DNA from: Erpobdella octoculata
Lineage: Eukaryota > Annelida > Clitellata > Hirudinida > Erpobdellidae
Assembly (NCBI GenBank): GCA_963978895.1
Contig: OZ022238.1
Span: 37,570,770-37,634,769, forward strand
Reading direction: 5' to 3'
DNA: 64,000 bases
In this document: positions 51,001 through 62,049 of the stretch, in pieces
Layout of the letters: every line of letters begins with the position of its first letter
How positions within the stretch are numbered: the first letter of the stretch is position 1
Made by a program: the position numbers and the translations under genes
Notes under the pieces: generated by a model
The model's database searches: none
Seen by the model: the letters and a program-made list of their open reading frames with translations, nothing else
What the model was told of the DNA's origin: nothing

Positions 51001-53050
51001 TTGAACTATTTTTTTATATAATGGGAAATGATATTTAAATATGTTGGCAATAAAAATTGTTATTTCTTTTTTTCTTATTCAGTTTGAGCAAATGGAAACA
51101 GCTTTGGATTACAAATTAGCAAATTATCACTTGTCAAAGAGGCTGTGGAAGTTGGCAGTGGAACATCATGCATTCTTTAGGTTTGTTGACAACAGAATGT
51201 AACAGTTTTTTAGGTTTCAATTAGTTTTTTTCACTGAAATTCTTTATTTGGCAGACTTCGAGAAACTGACCCAATGCCGAACGGGTTGTTTTCTCGCTTC
51301 GGACCAAAATATCGATTCACTGGAAGAACATTCTATCAAGCACAGAATGTTGGAGATAAAAATCAAAGAGCTGTTATATCAAGGGTCGTCGGAAGGAAAT
51401 TTGGCGGATCTAAAAGCATGGAGACAGGTATCTTGGATTTTTTGGGATTTTATTTAGTTTTGTTGAAATTTAGCATAAATAAAATATATTAAATTTCTAT
51501 TGTAGTATTGACAGGATATAGTACTGAGAGATCTGAAGTCTATCAACAGCAGGACAGCTCAAGGACTGCAACTTTGGATCTGAATAGAAGAAGGCAGGGC
51601 TCTTTAAATGATCTGGATGTTGAGAATAACTTTCAAACAACCATCACTTCTGGACAATATGGGCAACCGCCAGTAAGCGATAATTTTTTTTATGCATCAT
51701 CTAGACTCAACTGCGTAGCCAACTAGGGGGGCCAAAAATGTTTGAAACACTTTTTCCTTCCTAAAAAACCTGATGACCGAGTGGGATTGTTGTAGGTACT
51801 TTCCTCAAAATTTTTCAAACACTTTCATAAGCTGCCATATAAAATTTATAACTTTAAAATTTCCGTGGGGGGCCCGCAAATGTTTGTGGGGGCCGAGCTC
51901 CTGGGGGCCCCCATGACCACAGCTGTCTGGACTAGGAGCTCTACAAAGAGTTAATAATTAAAACTTTTCCAGCTACTGACAGTTTTAGCCAGTACTATTA
52001 TCAATGCTTCAAATTTCTGCTTGTGTCTAAATATATACTTTGATTACTAATTTCAGAGAATTTGTATTTATTTATTTTGATTTCTTGAATATGTTGTGTA
52101 ACATATGTTTATTTACAGCAGATAGAGTATTATAATAACAAGGAAGTATGGTCAGATTGGGGAAGTACAGGAAGGCTTTTAAAGGAAAAAGACAATAATG
52201 CATCTGTTGGTTCATGATATTGTTTGCAGTTTTCAATTTCTTTTTTATGTTTTATGTTTGGACTTAATGAGTGTAATTCTGGAACTTCTACCAAGAAAAA
52301 TTCTGATGCAATGATAAATTTTATTTATTTATTTATTTATTATACTTAAAAAAGTTCACATCTTTAATTTGCTATTTATTAAATTGTATTTGATTTCAGT
52401 GTAGTGCCACAAGTGACGAGGCAACTTTCCCGACTGAACCTCATTTTTCTATGTCTCGTTACCATGGAGACAGCTATTCGCAGACACGTAGGGATGTATA
52501 TAATGAGAATGGAGCTGGAAACCCTGGCATGGGCAACCAGTTTGACATGTTGTATGAGCAGAATTATCAAGGTGGCAGAAGAGGTGACTGGGATCCATTC
52601 AATCCAGATTCTTCTGATATAGCTTCCTCAAAAAGTTACACTACTCCTGACGGAACACGTGTCACAGAGGTTTCGTTGCATTAATTTCTCATGTTGTCTT
52701 TTGAATTGAACTGTCAAGTAGCATTGTTTTAATTATTTTTAGTTTAAACTAATTTATTTTTTAATAAATATGCAGCATAGAAGAAAAGATGGTGTGATTG
52801 AAACCAGATCGGAGAAAAGACATCCAGATGGTGGATGTACTCAATCCGTCGATTATGATAAGGTTGGATTTCTTTCTTGATTGATAGCTACTGCTTTTAA
52901 TTTTGCTTGTCTTGTAGTTTCAAATTATTGAATATAATTTTAACATTGTAGGCTCTCTCGGATGCTATCCTTGCAGTTACAAATATGAATACAAACCTGG
53001 CAGTAGAGAAGATCGAGATACAAACTAGAGAAGATTCGACTTTTATATAA
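45020..53050 (+). CDS. Protein 4.1 / coracle-type FERM protein
   Basis: Sixteen coding exons join in phase to 574 residues: 45020-45073, 46287-46391, 46669-46711, 49476-49551, 49670-49714, 50083-50262, 50422-50509, 50696-50775, 50857-50929, 51083-51180, 51255-51427, 51506-51672, 52119-52205, 52400-52669, 52776-52862, 52952-53050. FERM-N spans about residues 3-80 ([33 protein letters not shown]). FERM-M spans about 88-195, and FERM-C about 199-285 ([33 protein letters not shown]). The FERM-adjacent region (about 286-340) includes [19 protein letters not shown] short linker leads to the 4.1 C-terminal domain (about 515-572: [25 protein letters not shown]). Such proteins link membrane proteins to spectrin-actin or septate junctions. 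No spectrin-actin-binding segment is recognised. The ATG follows a 5' UTR acceptor at 44971/44972. The exon 13 donor (52205) is chosen to keep frame. AATAAA is at 53502. Confidence 0.93.
45300..46285. other. Intron 1 of the 4.1 gene, nothing recognised
   Basis: AT-rich with no coding signal, tRNA-like or inverted-repeat element that I could identify. A C-rich spot at about 46100-46145 is unremarkable. Confidence 0.5.
47137..47350 (+). mobile_element. tRNA-derived SINE (4.1 gene intron 3)
   Basis: GGCGTTGGTGGGAGAGCGGT (A-box region), GGTCGGCGGTTCGACCCTC (good B box), body CAAGGAGTTCACTTGCATTG and CTTATAAACGGCTGCCTTTG, and tail CTAAATCTTAGTAAAAAGAA. The anticodon-arm region is shortened, so it is not a functional tRNA. 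Confidence 0.85.
47505..48355. mobile_element. Inverted-repeat element with GACAAATGGGCC iterations
   Basis: The left end has CGCTAACGGTACCCTGTCAA and several ACAAATGGGCC/ACAAAAGGGC phrases (47515-47660). The right end carries the same in reverse (AAGGGCCCTTTTGTCGGGGC ... ATTTGACGGGTCACCAACGC, 48260-48350). A B-family Helitron 5' part sits inside (47894-48175). Class not assigned. Confidence 0.65.
47894..48175 (+). mobile_element. B-family Helitron, 5' part
   Basis: Starts near TCTATAAAAATGACTATCTG, has a (GT)n run at 47909-47931, then the block CTACACCATTCATCTGATCG and VNTR-like GGGAAAGCGACT sequence. The 3' end is absent. Confidence 0.7.
48560..48715 (-). mobile_element. B-family Helitron 3' fragment
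   Basis: Inverted 3' end CTAGCAGGGTTGCCCAGG at 48560, followed by TTAGAGGTTTTTCTGTTGTT and CTC-rich VNTR remnants. Confidence 0.65.
48860..49245 (+). repeat. Dispersed repeat G (4.1 gene intron 3)
   Basis: Same order of landmarks as at 21415-21790: GTTTTCAGATTAATTGAACA, ATTTAAAGAAAG, GAAAGTTTCTTAAATTTTCA, CAGAAGACTGTGGTCAA. Confidence 0.65.
51715..51945. repeat. Decayed MITE (4.1 gene intron 12)
   Basis: Begins GTAGCCAACTAGGGGGGCC, contains CTGATGACCGAGTGGG and ends near GGGGGCCCCCATGACCACAG. It resembles the blocks at 1-250, 10722 and 41862. Confidence 0.5.
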
Positions 53051-53501
53051 ATGTGAATCTTATACAAACTATCAAACCATCTGAGTTAAAGTGAGCTTTG
53101 CAGATGAAATGTTATTTTGAAGATATTTTCTGAATAAGAGATCTTTTTAAAACCTTTTGTGCTCTTTTTGTATGCATTTTCTGGAAGAAATTGTTATGCT
53201 TGTAGTGTTTTTCATTGTAGTTTCTGCTTGCTTTGTATGTGCTGTCATTTATTTGATTGTTTATTGTCTTTTTATTGGACAGACTGCACGTTTGAAGATA
53301 TTAAAATTTTAATTATCAGTTTTTTTTTCAATTTTTGGTTACATTTGAAAAAGAATATGATTGTGTTAATTTTTTGTTTTTAAATTACTCAAGTATTTAT
53401 TTTTTGTTAAATTGTAGTTAATGCCAGCTATAATTATAGTGTTTTGCTATGCTTAACTGACGCAAGCAGTACATTCTTTATTTGACATTACAATTGCTGC
53501 T

Positions 53502-53507
53502 AATAAA
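53502..53507 (+). promoter_or_regulatory. Candidate poly(A) signal of 4.1 gene
   Basis: AATAAA 452 bp past the stop codon, followed by TTTCTTTTGAG. Confidence 0.5.
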
Positions 53508-53529
53508 TGTTTCTTTTGAGAAATCAGAA

Positions 53530-54565
53530 ATTGTACTTCAAGTCTTATTACTTTTAATTTATCGTAAAAGTGAAATTCTAAAATGTCAAGAACTTAACAG
53601 GAAGCTGATATATACTGGAGATTTGTTGTATTAAAATTTTTATTCATTTTGGTGTTTTTTATATGCTCCTGCACGACTAGTCAGATATAACTGCTTTGTG
53701 GCATTAAATATTTAATCATAATTAACCCAGGAATATTCTTCTAAGTTAGTTGTCGATGACACAAACTTTCATATCATTTTATTTTAATTTACCGTAGGGT
53801 GTTGTTATAATCTTTGTGTATGGTTTATGTTTTGATTCATTAGTTTTGTTGTTATTATGGAGTCATTTATTTTGGTATAGAATTATTTGCCATAGAATAA
53901 GTCTCAGAAATATCACTTTTTCAACAATAAATGAAGTTGCTGAAATAAATTATGGTAATTTTAATTGGTTGTGTTAAGCTTATTGGGTCTAGCATGTATG
54001 GTAGTTTAAAACGTCATGGCCACTGTTTTGAAGGAAGTTAGAATGGGAATAACACGGGGATGAAACACCCAGACAGTATTGTTATTGTAATTGTTCAGAA
54101 GACGCAACTTCAGGCAAAAGTTTAACAGATTCGCTGCGCATCCAATCAAGAGCCAAACAGGAAAACTTTCAATCGCTTCTTGGATGAGGAGATAGATATA
54201 GTTGAGTAGTTGAGTCAGTAAGGCTAGGAGTTCAGCATTCCAGGCAGCGGGCACAGAGTCAAAGAATCCTGCGTCCTAGACGAGTCCTTGTAGCAGGGAA
54301 CACCAAACATCGTTTTTTCATATGAAAATCATTTTTTAGCACTGGATTGATAAAAAACAGATTTTTGGGATATTTCAGAAAAGTTAAAAATATCTATAAA
54401 AAAAATTTTTAGTTTTGGTTTAATTGGTTATAATATACTTGTTTGTAGTAAATGAATAATCTATATTTAATATAGTAGCCCTCGTCACTCACTCACTGAT
54501 TCTGTTACGCTTACGTCATTAGTCGTATAGGTAAACAATAAACAAAATCGCTCCGGAAAAAATAA
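53530..54565. other. Intergenic, no feature recognised
   Basis: AT-rich downstream flank of the 4.1 gene. The minus-strand ORF at 54254-54006 (82 codons) has no family signature that I recognise. Confidence 0.5.
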
Positions 54566-54567
54566 TC

Positions 54568-54910
<343 letters not shown>

Positions 54911-54930
54911 CATACATACATACATATATA

Positions 54931-56367
54931 TCTATATATATAAAAGAACATGTCCTGACTGACAGATGACTGACTCATAATCAACGCCGAGCTCAAACGC
55001 CTCATCCTAGGAACGTGAAATTTGGAACTTATATTACTTTTATAGCGTAAACATCCGCTAAGAAAGGATTTTTGAAAATTTTGCTCCTGAGGGGAAAAAA
55101 CTGGAAAACAAACTTTTTTCTAAAAATTTTTTCTAAAATTTTTTTCTGAAATTTGGTATATAGATTCTTTTTGAAAAATAAAAAGATACGTGTTTCACCA
55201 TTTTTTGAAAATTCGGTTTCCCGGACCTCAAATGTGGGTTGGAAAATTGGGTTATTTGGTTTTTAAAGTAGCTTCTACTCAAAAACTGTTAATGCTACAG
55301 GAGTAAAAATTAGTATTTAGTTTCTACTCCAAAAATAATGAAATACGTGTTTTAGCATTTTTTGAAAATTTGGTTTCCAGGACTTCAAATGTGGGGTGGA
55401 ATATAAGGCTAATTGTCTTTTATAGTAACTGCTACTCAAAAACAGTAAATACCACAGATGTAAAAATTATTATTTAGTTTCTTTTCTAAAAATAAAGATA
55501 TACGTGTTTCACCATTTTATACAAATTTGGTTTCCCGGACCTCAAATGTGGGTTGGAAAATTGGGTTATTTGGTTTTTAAAGTAGCTTCTACTCAAAAAC
55601 TGTTAATGCTACAAAAGTAAAAATTAGTATTTAGTTTCTACTCTAAAAATAAGGATATATGTGTTTCACCATTTTTTGAAATTTTGGTTTTCAGGACCTC
55701 AAATGTGGGGTGGAAAAAAGTTTCTTTGGTTTTTAAAGTAACTGCTACTCAAAAACTGTGAATGCTACAGATGTCAAAATTAGTATTTAGTATTTACTCA
55801 AAAAATTATGATATAAGTGTTTCAACATTTTTTTAAAAATTTGGTTTCCAGGACATCAAATGTGGGGTGGAAAAAAGGGTTATTTGATTTCAAAATAACT
55901 GCTACTCAAAAACTGTAAGTGCTACAAATGTAAAAATTAGTATTTTGAAGTTTTGTGCCGGTTAAAAGTAGCTAAGTTCAGTTTATCACCGGCCGGGCCA
56001 AGCCGTTATTTTAGAGTCTTCACACGGGTCAGGCCAAACCTTAAATCAAAGTGGAACGGGCCGAGGTTTTTCACCAAGTATATAGATATTTTAGTGATTT
56101 TAGGGTCTTCAGTTGGGCCGGGCCAAACCTGAAGTCAAGGTGGGACGGGACGAAGTTTTTCATCAAGTATATAGAACTTCTAAGCCTGTAAGAATGGGCC
56201 GGGCCTAATTCAGACGGGCTGTGCCGGGCAAGGAGTTTGGGTTTTTAAAACGGGCTGGGCTAAGTTGTCGACGGGCCGAGCCGAGACCTAAAAAATTGAT
56301 CTCTACTATGGATGCACGGTTCAAACTCTCTAATTTCATGCGAGCGAAGCCGCAACGGGCACTGCTA
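54931..56367 (+). mobile_element. A-family Helitron copy A6
   Basis: TC start at 54931 preceded by A, then head block, about five monomers, GGGCCGGGCC block, end hairpin and CTAG (56364-56367) followed by T-free ACATAC after one A-to-T check base. It is the copy closest to A1 in layout. Confidence 0.8.
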
Positions 56368-56388
56368 GTACATACATATATAAACATA

Positions 56389-56784
56389 CTAGCGGGGGTA
56401 CCCGGGGTTTTTAAAGGATTTTCTAATGTTTGTCTCTCTCGCTCCCATTTCCTTCTCCGCTTTCCCGTTCCCGGTCGCTTTCCCGCTCCCGGTTGCTTTC
56501 CCGCTCCCGGTAGCTTTCCCGTTCTCGGTCGCTTTCGATCGAGAACGGGAATGGGAGAGCAAGCATGAGCGAGAACGGGAGAGCAAGCGGGAACGGGAAA
56601 GCGACCGGGAACGGGAGAGCAAACAGGAGCGGAAAAACGCCCGGAAGCGGAAAAGCGGTCGAGAACGGGAAAGCGACCGAGAACGGGAATGCAAACGGGA
56701 ACGGGAAAGCAAGCGGGGAAGGAAACCTGAGCGAGAGAGACAAACATTAGAAAAACCTCTAAAAACCCCGGGCACCCCCGCCAG
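56389..56784. mobile_element. Head-to-head B-family Helitron 3' ends
   Basis: Left inverted 3' end CTAGCGGGGGTACCCGG; right forward 3' end CCCCGGGCACCCCCGCCAG (terminal CTAG mutated to CCAG). The arms mirror each other across a centre GGTCGCTTTCGATCGAGAAC near 56525-56545. The whole 396 bp is a large imperfect palindrome of VNTR sequence. Confidence 0.75.
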
Positions 56785-57134
56785 TTTAAAATAAAAAAGA
56801 ATAGAAGCGAAAGTTAAGGTACGAGTGACTGCGACTTCGTAGGCAAAACGAATTTGAAGAAATTTAATTAATAATAAAGAAAAACGATTTAGTACAACTT
56901 AGGTATTGGAATTCCGAGGGTGGCTAAAAATAGCATCGGTGATGTGCTTATAGTAAGTAAAGTATAGTTGTTGTTTCGTAATCTTCGTAATCCTATTGTT
57001 TCTATTACTTTTTACATATAATAGAATGGCTAGTGAAACAAATGTTCCTCGAATAATTAACTTTGGATTTCGGTCCTATAAATTGGGTCACTGCTATTGC
57101 TCCGGCGGTTCGACGTGATTACAATCGGTAAAAT

Positions 57135-57215
57135 TGCTACTAACCCTATCCCTAGCTCTAACCCTAACCCGAACCCTACCTCTAACCCTAACCCTACCCC
57201 TAAACCCTATCCTAG
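57135..57215 (-). repeat. Degenerate telomere-like (CCCTAA)n tract
   Basis: About a dozen imperfect copies of CCCTAA with variants CCCTAC, CTCTAA and CCCGAA. It is an interstitial tract, not a chromosome end. The surrounding 56785-57290 has no gene. Confidence 0.75.
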
Positions 57216-57477
57216 GTAGTAGCATAAAAATTTCAAAATAATTTTTTTTAATTTCATTAATATTTTTATATAAAGGTACAAATTCTGAGTTTGAATATAC
57301 CATATAGTGTACAAAAAAATGAAATTAATAAAGATATAGCGAATCAAAGATCGCGTACCGCCGTGGCAATAGCATTAACGTATACATTGCTGCAACAAGG
57401 AAAAAAATGTGAAGCCATTTGCAACGTGTCAAGCTACCAGTGCTTTACTCTGAAGCAGAACGTGGTAGTGGGGCAGC

Positions 57478-57778
57478 TAACTGCAGCATCGTGCAAACGC
57501 TATTGACAAGCAAAAAAATTACATATTTGTAATCAGAAAAATATGCTTGTAATTACCTGATATCGCCACATTCTGTAAAATTGAGAAAAAAAAATCACCT
57601 TTCTTGGTCCCGCTCCTGTATGAATAGCGTATTATCACAGACGATCAAACTGGCGAAAAAATTAAAATATTTGGTTTTTTTGGTTGATTTGCATATGTTT
57701 AATATAAAGAATGAAGAAAACAAAAAAAATAGACGAATAATTAAATTTTGAGTAAGTAGACCTACGGAAACGAGACAT
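57478..57778 (+). mobile_element. Inverted-repeat element X, left arm
   Basis: Runs from GTGGGGCAGCTAACTG through CATCGTGCAAACGCTATTGA and GTATGAATAGCGTATTATCA to GTAGACCTACGGAAACGAG. Inverted and direct copies lie at 62050-62870. The LINE at 57780-62049 sits between this arm and its inverted partner. Confidence 0.8.
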
Positions 57779-57787
57779 GACAAAGAG

Positions 57788-58297
57788 GTGCATCTTGTTT
57801 GTAAAGCTATCGAGAAAACTAATAATAAAATTAAAATTAGCAACGATTTAGAAGATAGGGCAAATAACATTTTATTATACAGGGTAGCTGAATTAAAAGA
57901 TCAAGATGTTACGAAATGCGTGTCTTATGATAAGACGCAAGTTCTTAAGCTATGTTCTCAATTATCAGGGGGGCATATTGGCGAATTTGCTATAAAAGCT
58001 ATATTTAGACTAGGGGCTAAGAGTGATAAAATACGACCAATATTGGTAAAATTCAATGATAAAATTGCTAAAAATATTATAATGGAAAATTTAGTTAAGA
58101 TTAGACAGTTAGATGAAAATCTGAAAAACGTTGGTATTAGTCACGATCTAAATGTCGAACAAAGATCCGAAAGAAATAGATTGGTGGAAGAAGCTAAAAA
58201 ACTGCAAAGTGAAAATACGGGGGAATTCATGTTTCGGGTAAGGGGTCCACCAGAAAATATGAAGGTAATAAAAATAAAAAAGAATGCAATCAGTTAA
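57788..58297 (+). CDS. LINE ORF1 protein, 5'-truncated
   Basis: About 169 residues remain. A central RPILVKFNDKIAKNIIMEN fits the RRM-like part. The C-terminal VGISHDLNVEQRSERNRLVE, then FRVRGPPENMKVIKI, resembles the ORF1 tail of L2/CR1-type LINEs. The N-terminus is lost where the LINE joins element X, so the first codon given is nominal. ORF1 normally binds the element RNA. The frame is intact to its TAA. Confidence 0.75.
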   Translation: MHLVCKAIEKTNNKIKISNDLEDRANNILLYRVAELKDQDVTKCVSYDKTQVLKLCSQLSGGHIGEFAIKAIFRLGAKSDKIRPILVKFNDKIAKNIIMENLVKIRQLDENLKNVGISHDLNVEQRSERNRLVEEAKKLQSENTGEFMFRVRGPPENMKVIKIKKNAIS

Positions 58298-58310
58298 ACG
58301 TTTTGAACAT

Positions 58311-61300
58311 TATGTATTCAAATTAGAGAGTGACACGGTAATACCGACCGCGGTAAATACCGCGGTTACCGCGGTTATACCGCGGTAACGGGAACAAATT
58401 TCAATGATTTCACCATTACCGCGCGGTAACGGGGAAAAAATAGGAGAAAAATTTGCGGTAATGGGGAAAATGTTGACGGTAATTCCGCGGGAACGGTAAT
58501 GAAGTTTTAAACTAATTTTTAAAAATTCAAAATTAAAAAAAAAAAATTTTTTGTACTTTGTTTTATCGTCTTTGTACTTCGTTTAGCTAATTCTACCGCG
58601 CTATCTTTCTTTTTGCATTTCATTTCGGTTGAATGTCCTGGTCTTGAATCGGTTTAATTTCAATAGTACATTTTCGCTTGTAGTTTTAAATAACATGAAA
58701 ATTGGAAAATGCGACATCGAAAAATTAATTTCAATTAAAAGTGAACGCTTGCGATTCGACAAATGTCAAGGCACTCATGGATTGAAGAACTAATATTTTT
58801 TACTTTCTTATTTCATTTAAAACATAACTATCTTTTTGCAAATTTTTTAATAATTAACTTCAAAATAAACTTGCATAAAAATTAAAAATGCGGGGACAAT
58901 GAGGGTTTAGGAATGATAGCTGCGGGGATGGGTAGGGGATGGGTAGGGGATGGGGACAGATATTGAGGGGATGGGGTGGGGATGGGGACATGGGGCGAGG
59001 GGACAGTGAGGGGACGGGAAGAGAGTTTTCTTTGCGGGGTGGGGATGGGGAAGAAATGTTGTCCCCGTGTCACTCTCTAATTCAAATGTAGATTGCATTA
59101 CTAATAAAATGAGTGAGATAAGATTATTAGTAGATACAGATGACGTAACAAAAGATATCTTAATTTTTACTGAGGTAAATGCAAAATATTATGTAAATGA
59201 ATTTATTGAATCCGAATTCTGGATAAACAATTTTAATTTGCATTCATATAATTTTATGAAAAAAGGATTTAGAGGTATATTTTGTTATGTTAGATATGAT
59301 ATTAAGTGCCAAATTATAAATTTAGGAATAGATTTCAATGAATATATCAAATATATGTGTATTAAAATAGATGAAAATCCTGATATTTTTATTCTTATCA
59401 TCTATAGGAGTCCGAATTCAGGTAGAGAAAATAATAATAATTTATTTTTACTGTTAGAAGCTTTCCAATCTAAAATAGGAGTAAAATTAATAATTGGAGA
59501 TTTTAACTTTCCAAACGTTGACTGGAAAAATAATACTTACAAATCAAATTTTAAGTCATCTGAAGATAAACTGATCAACTTTTTAAATGATAATTTTTTA
59601 ACTCAACTAATTAAGGAATCTACAAGGTGTCGCGGATCTCAAAAGCAGTCCATTCTAGACTTGCTTCTAGTTGAGGACGTCGATTTAATCAAAAATTTAG
59701 TATATAATTCCCCACTAGGTAAAAGTGATCATTGTGTGTTAAATTTCTCCTTTATTAGAAATTTTTATAAATCAAAAACCATTAACAATATATCCAAATT
59801 TGATTTTAACAGTGGAAAATATAATTTGATGAACGATTATTTGATTGAGAATCTGTACTGTGATGAGTCGGAAATAAATAACAATGTTGCAAGTAAAGAC
59901 TCGGTTAACAATATGTGGCATTACTTTTGTCAAGTAATGAATGAAGCTATTAGGAATTATATTCCTGTCATTGATGCTGATAGAATTTTAAGATTTAAGT
60001 GCCATAAAAGAAAATTACCTAAAAATGTGGTTGAGCAATGCAGGACAAAAAATAAACTATGGAAAAAGTTTATCCGAACTAGAGATAATAATATTTTTGC
60101 AGAATTTAAAAATATCAGAAACAAATTAAGGAAATCAATTAATAAAATTAAGACCAATCCTAAGGTTTTTTGGCAACATATAAATAAAAACAGAAACTGT
60201 CAAACTAAGTTAGAATATATGATAAAAACTGATATAAACGGGTCTGCAACAACTATAACTTGTGACGTTGATATGGCAAATTGTTTAGCTGAATTTTTTA
60301 AAAGCGTTTATATAAGCAATGATAGTCTAGAAATAAGTCCCACAATTAACAATAATATTATTGTCCACATAATGGAGGAAGTAATAATAAACAAATACGC
60401 GGTCGAAAATAAAATTAATAAATTAAATAAATACAAATCGACAGGACCAGATAATATTTTTTCAAGGGTTCTGATAGAATGTAAAAATTCTATTTCTAGC
60501 TATTTAAGCAATTTATACAACAAATCACTGCAAGCTCAAATGGTCCCTGATGATTGGAAGTATACCATCATTACCCCAGTTTATAAGAAAGGTGATAAAA
60601 ATACTGCAAGTAATTATAGGCCAGTCTCTTTAAGTTGTATCTGCTGTAAACTGTTAGAATCATTGATTAAGGATGAATTAATAATACATTTTGATAGAAA
60701 TAAGCTTCTAGATTATAGGCAATACGGCTTTACGAGAGGAAAGTCAACTACAATTCAGTTGTTAAAATTGATGGATATGTGGAGCAGTGCATTAGATAAA
60801 GGGGAAACAATAGACGTGGTATATACGGATTTTGAAAAAGCGTTTGATCGTGTATCTCATGCAAAGTTAATTGATAAACTAGAAAATTATGGCGTCAATG
60901 GAGGCTTAATTAATTGGATTAAAGATTATTTAACAAACAGAACAAGTAGTGTTAGGGTTAATAATAGCACATCTAATAGATTTAAAGTTACAAGTGGGGT
61001 ACCTCAAGGTAGTGTTTTAGGGCCACTACTTTACATAATTTATGTCAATGATATGTTTGAAATAGTTAAGAATAACTCGGCGGAGCTGTTTATGTACGCA
61101 GACGACGCCAAAATATTTAAAACTATAAAAAGCAGTGATGATCGATTGATATTGCAGAGCTGTTTAAAATTATTAGGAGATTGGAGTAAAAAATGGGAAA
61201 TTAAGCTAAATGCTGGTAAATGGGTTGCGGTGAGATATGGACGCCAATTAGATGATCGTCGGCTATATAATATAGAAGGAGTGGAACTTAATTTTCTTGA

Positions 61301-61928
61301 CAAAATAAAAGATTTAGGTGTTACATTCCAGAGTTCACTAACATTTGTAGATCACATTTATGAAACAATTAAAAAATGTTTTTCACTGTTAGGTATAATT
61401 TCACGAAATTTTAAAGATTTGACAAAAGATTCTTTTATATTGATTTATAAAGCTTTGGTTAGATCCAGATTGGAGTATGCAGTCAGTGTGTGGTCACCAT
61501 GGAAGAAAAAAGACATAGAAGCCATTGAAAGAGTCCAGAAGAGAGCAACAAAAATGGTCAAGGCATGCAAGGGATTGAAATATGAAGACAGGTTGAGAAT
61601 TTTGAAGCTTCCTTGTTTAAAGTACAGAAGACTGAGAGGGGACCTGATCATGCTCTACAATTTTATTCAAGACAAAGAAGGACGTTTGTGTTTTCCTAAT
61701 ATAAAGATATCAGAAGAAAGAAGAACAAGAGGTCACAAGTTCAAACTGGAAACACAAAGATTCAACGGCAACTGCAGAAAATATTTCTTCCTGACCAGAT
61801 CGACTGCAATTTGGAACAACCTCCCTTCGAAAATCATAGAAGCCGATCAAGTTAATGAATTTAAAAGATTAATCGACTGTCATTTCGAAATAAGCAACAT
61901 TATGTACAACTATAAAAAGGATTTTTAA
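58311..61928 (+). pseudogene. LINE ORF2 (endonuclease-RT), interrupted by hAT
   Basis: Apart from the 756 bp hAT insertion at 58324-59079, ORF2 is open to the stop at 61928. From the insertion's right flank the frame runs for about 950 codons. Endonuclease features: FTEVNA, IYRSPNS, IIGDFNFPNVDW, SDHCVLNF. RT features: STGPDNIFSRVL, ITPVYKKGDK, NYRPVSLSC, YTDFEKAFDRVSH (motif A), SGVPQGSVLGP (motif B), FMYADDAKIF (motif C). The C-terminal domain includes RLEYAVSVWSPWKKKDIEAI and RSTAIWNNLP. Family: L2/CR1/Jockey group. The 3' end has a TGGGCATAG...GCGCCCA hairpin and a (TTATG)n tail at 62031-62049. The lack of stops suggests recent activity before the hAT insertion. Confidence 0.9.
58324..59079. 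mobile_element. hAT element, non-autonomous, 756 bp, in LINE ORF2
   Basis: Terminal inverted repeats TAGAGAGTGACACGG and CCGTGTCACTCTCTA. The target duplication ATTCAAAT is perfect (58316-58323 and 59080-59087). The left subterminal zone is packed with ACCGCGGTAA motifs (58340-58500), the right with GGGGATGGGG (58915-59050). The two ends differ in motif, and no transposase is present. Confidence 0.93.
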
Positions 61929-62049
61929 TAATATATACATACATTTATTTATAGAACATATATATGAACAATATTTTATATAATTCTAGATATGGGCATA
62001 GAGACATATAGTTTGCGCCCATCATTTCCTTTATGTTATGTTATGTTAT

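Noticed and set aside
57291..57506. 71-codon ORF left of element X
   Set aside because: It runs into the X inverted repeat and shows no recognisable domain.
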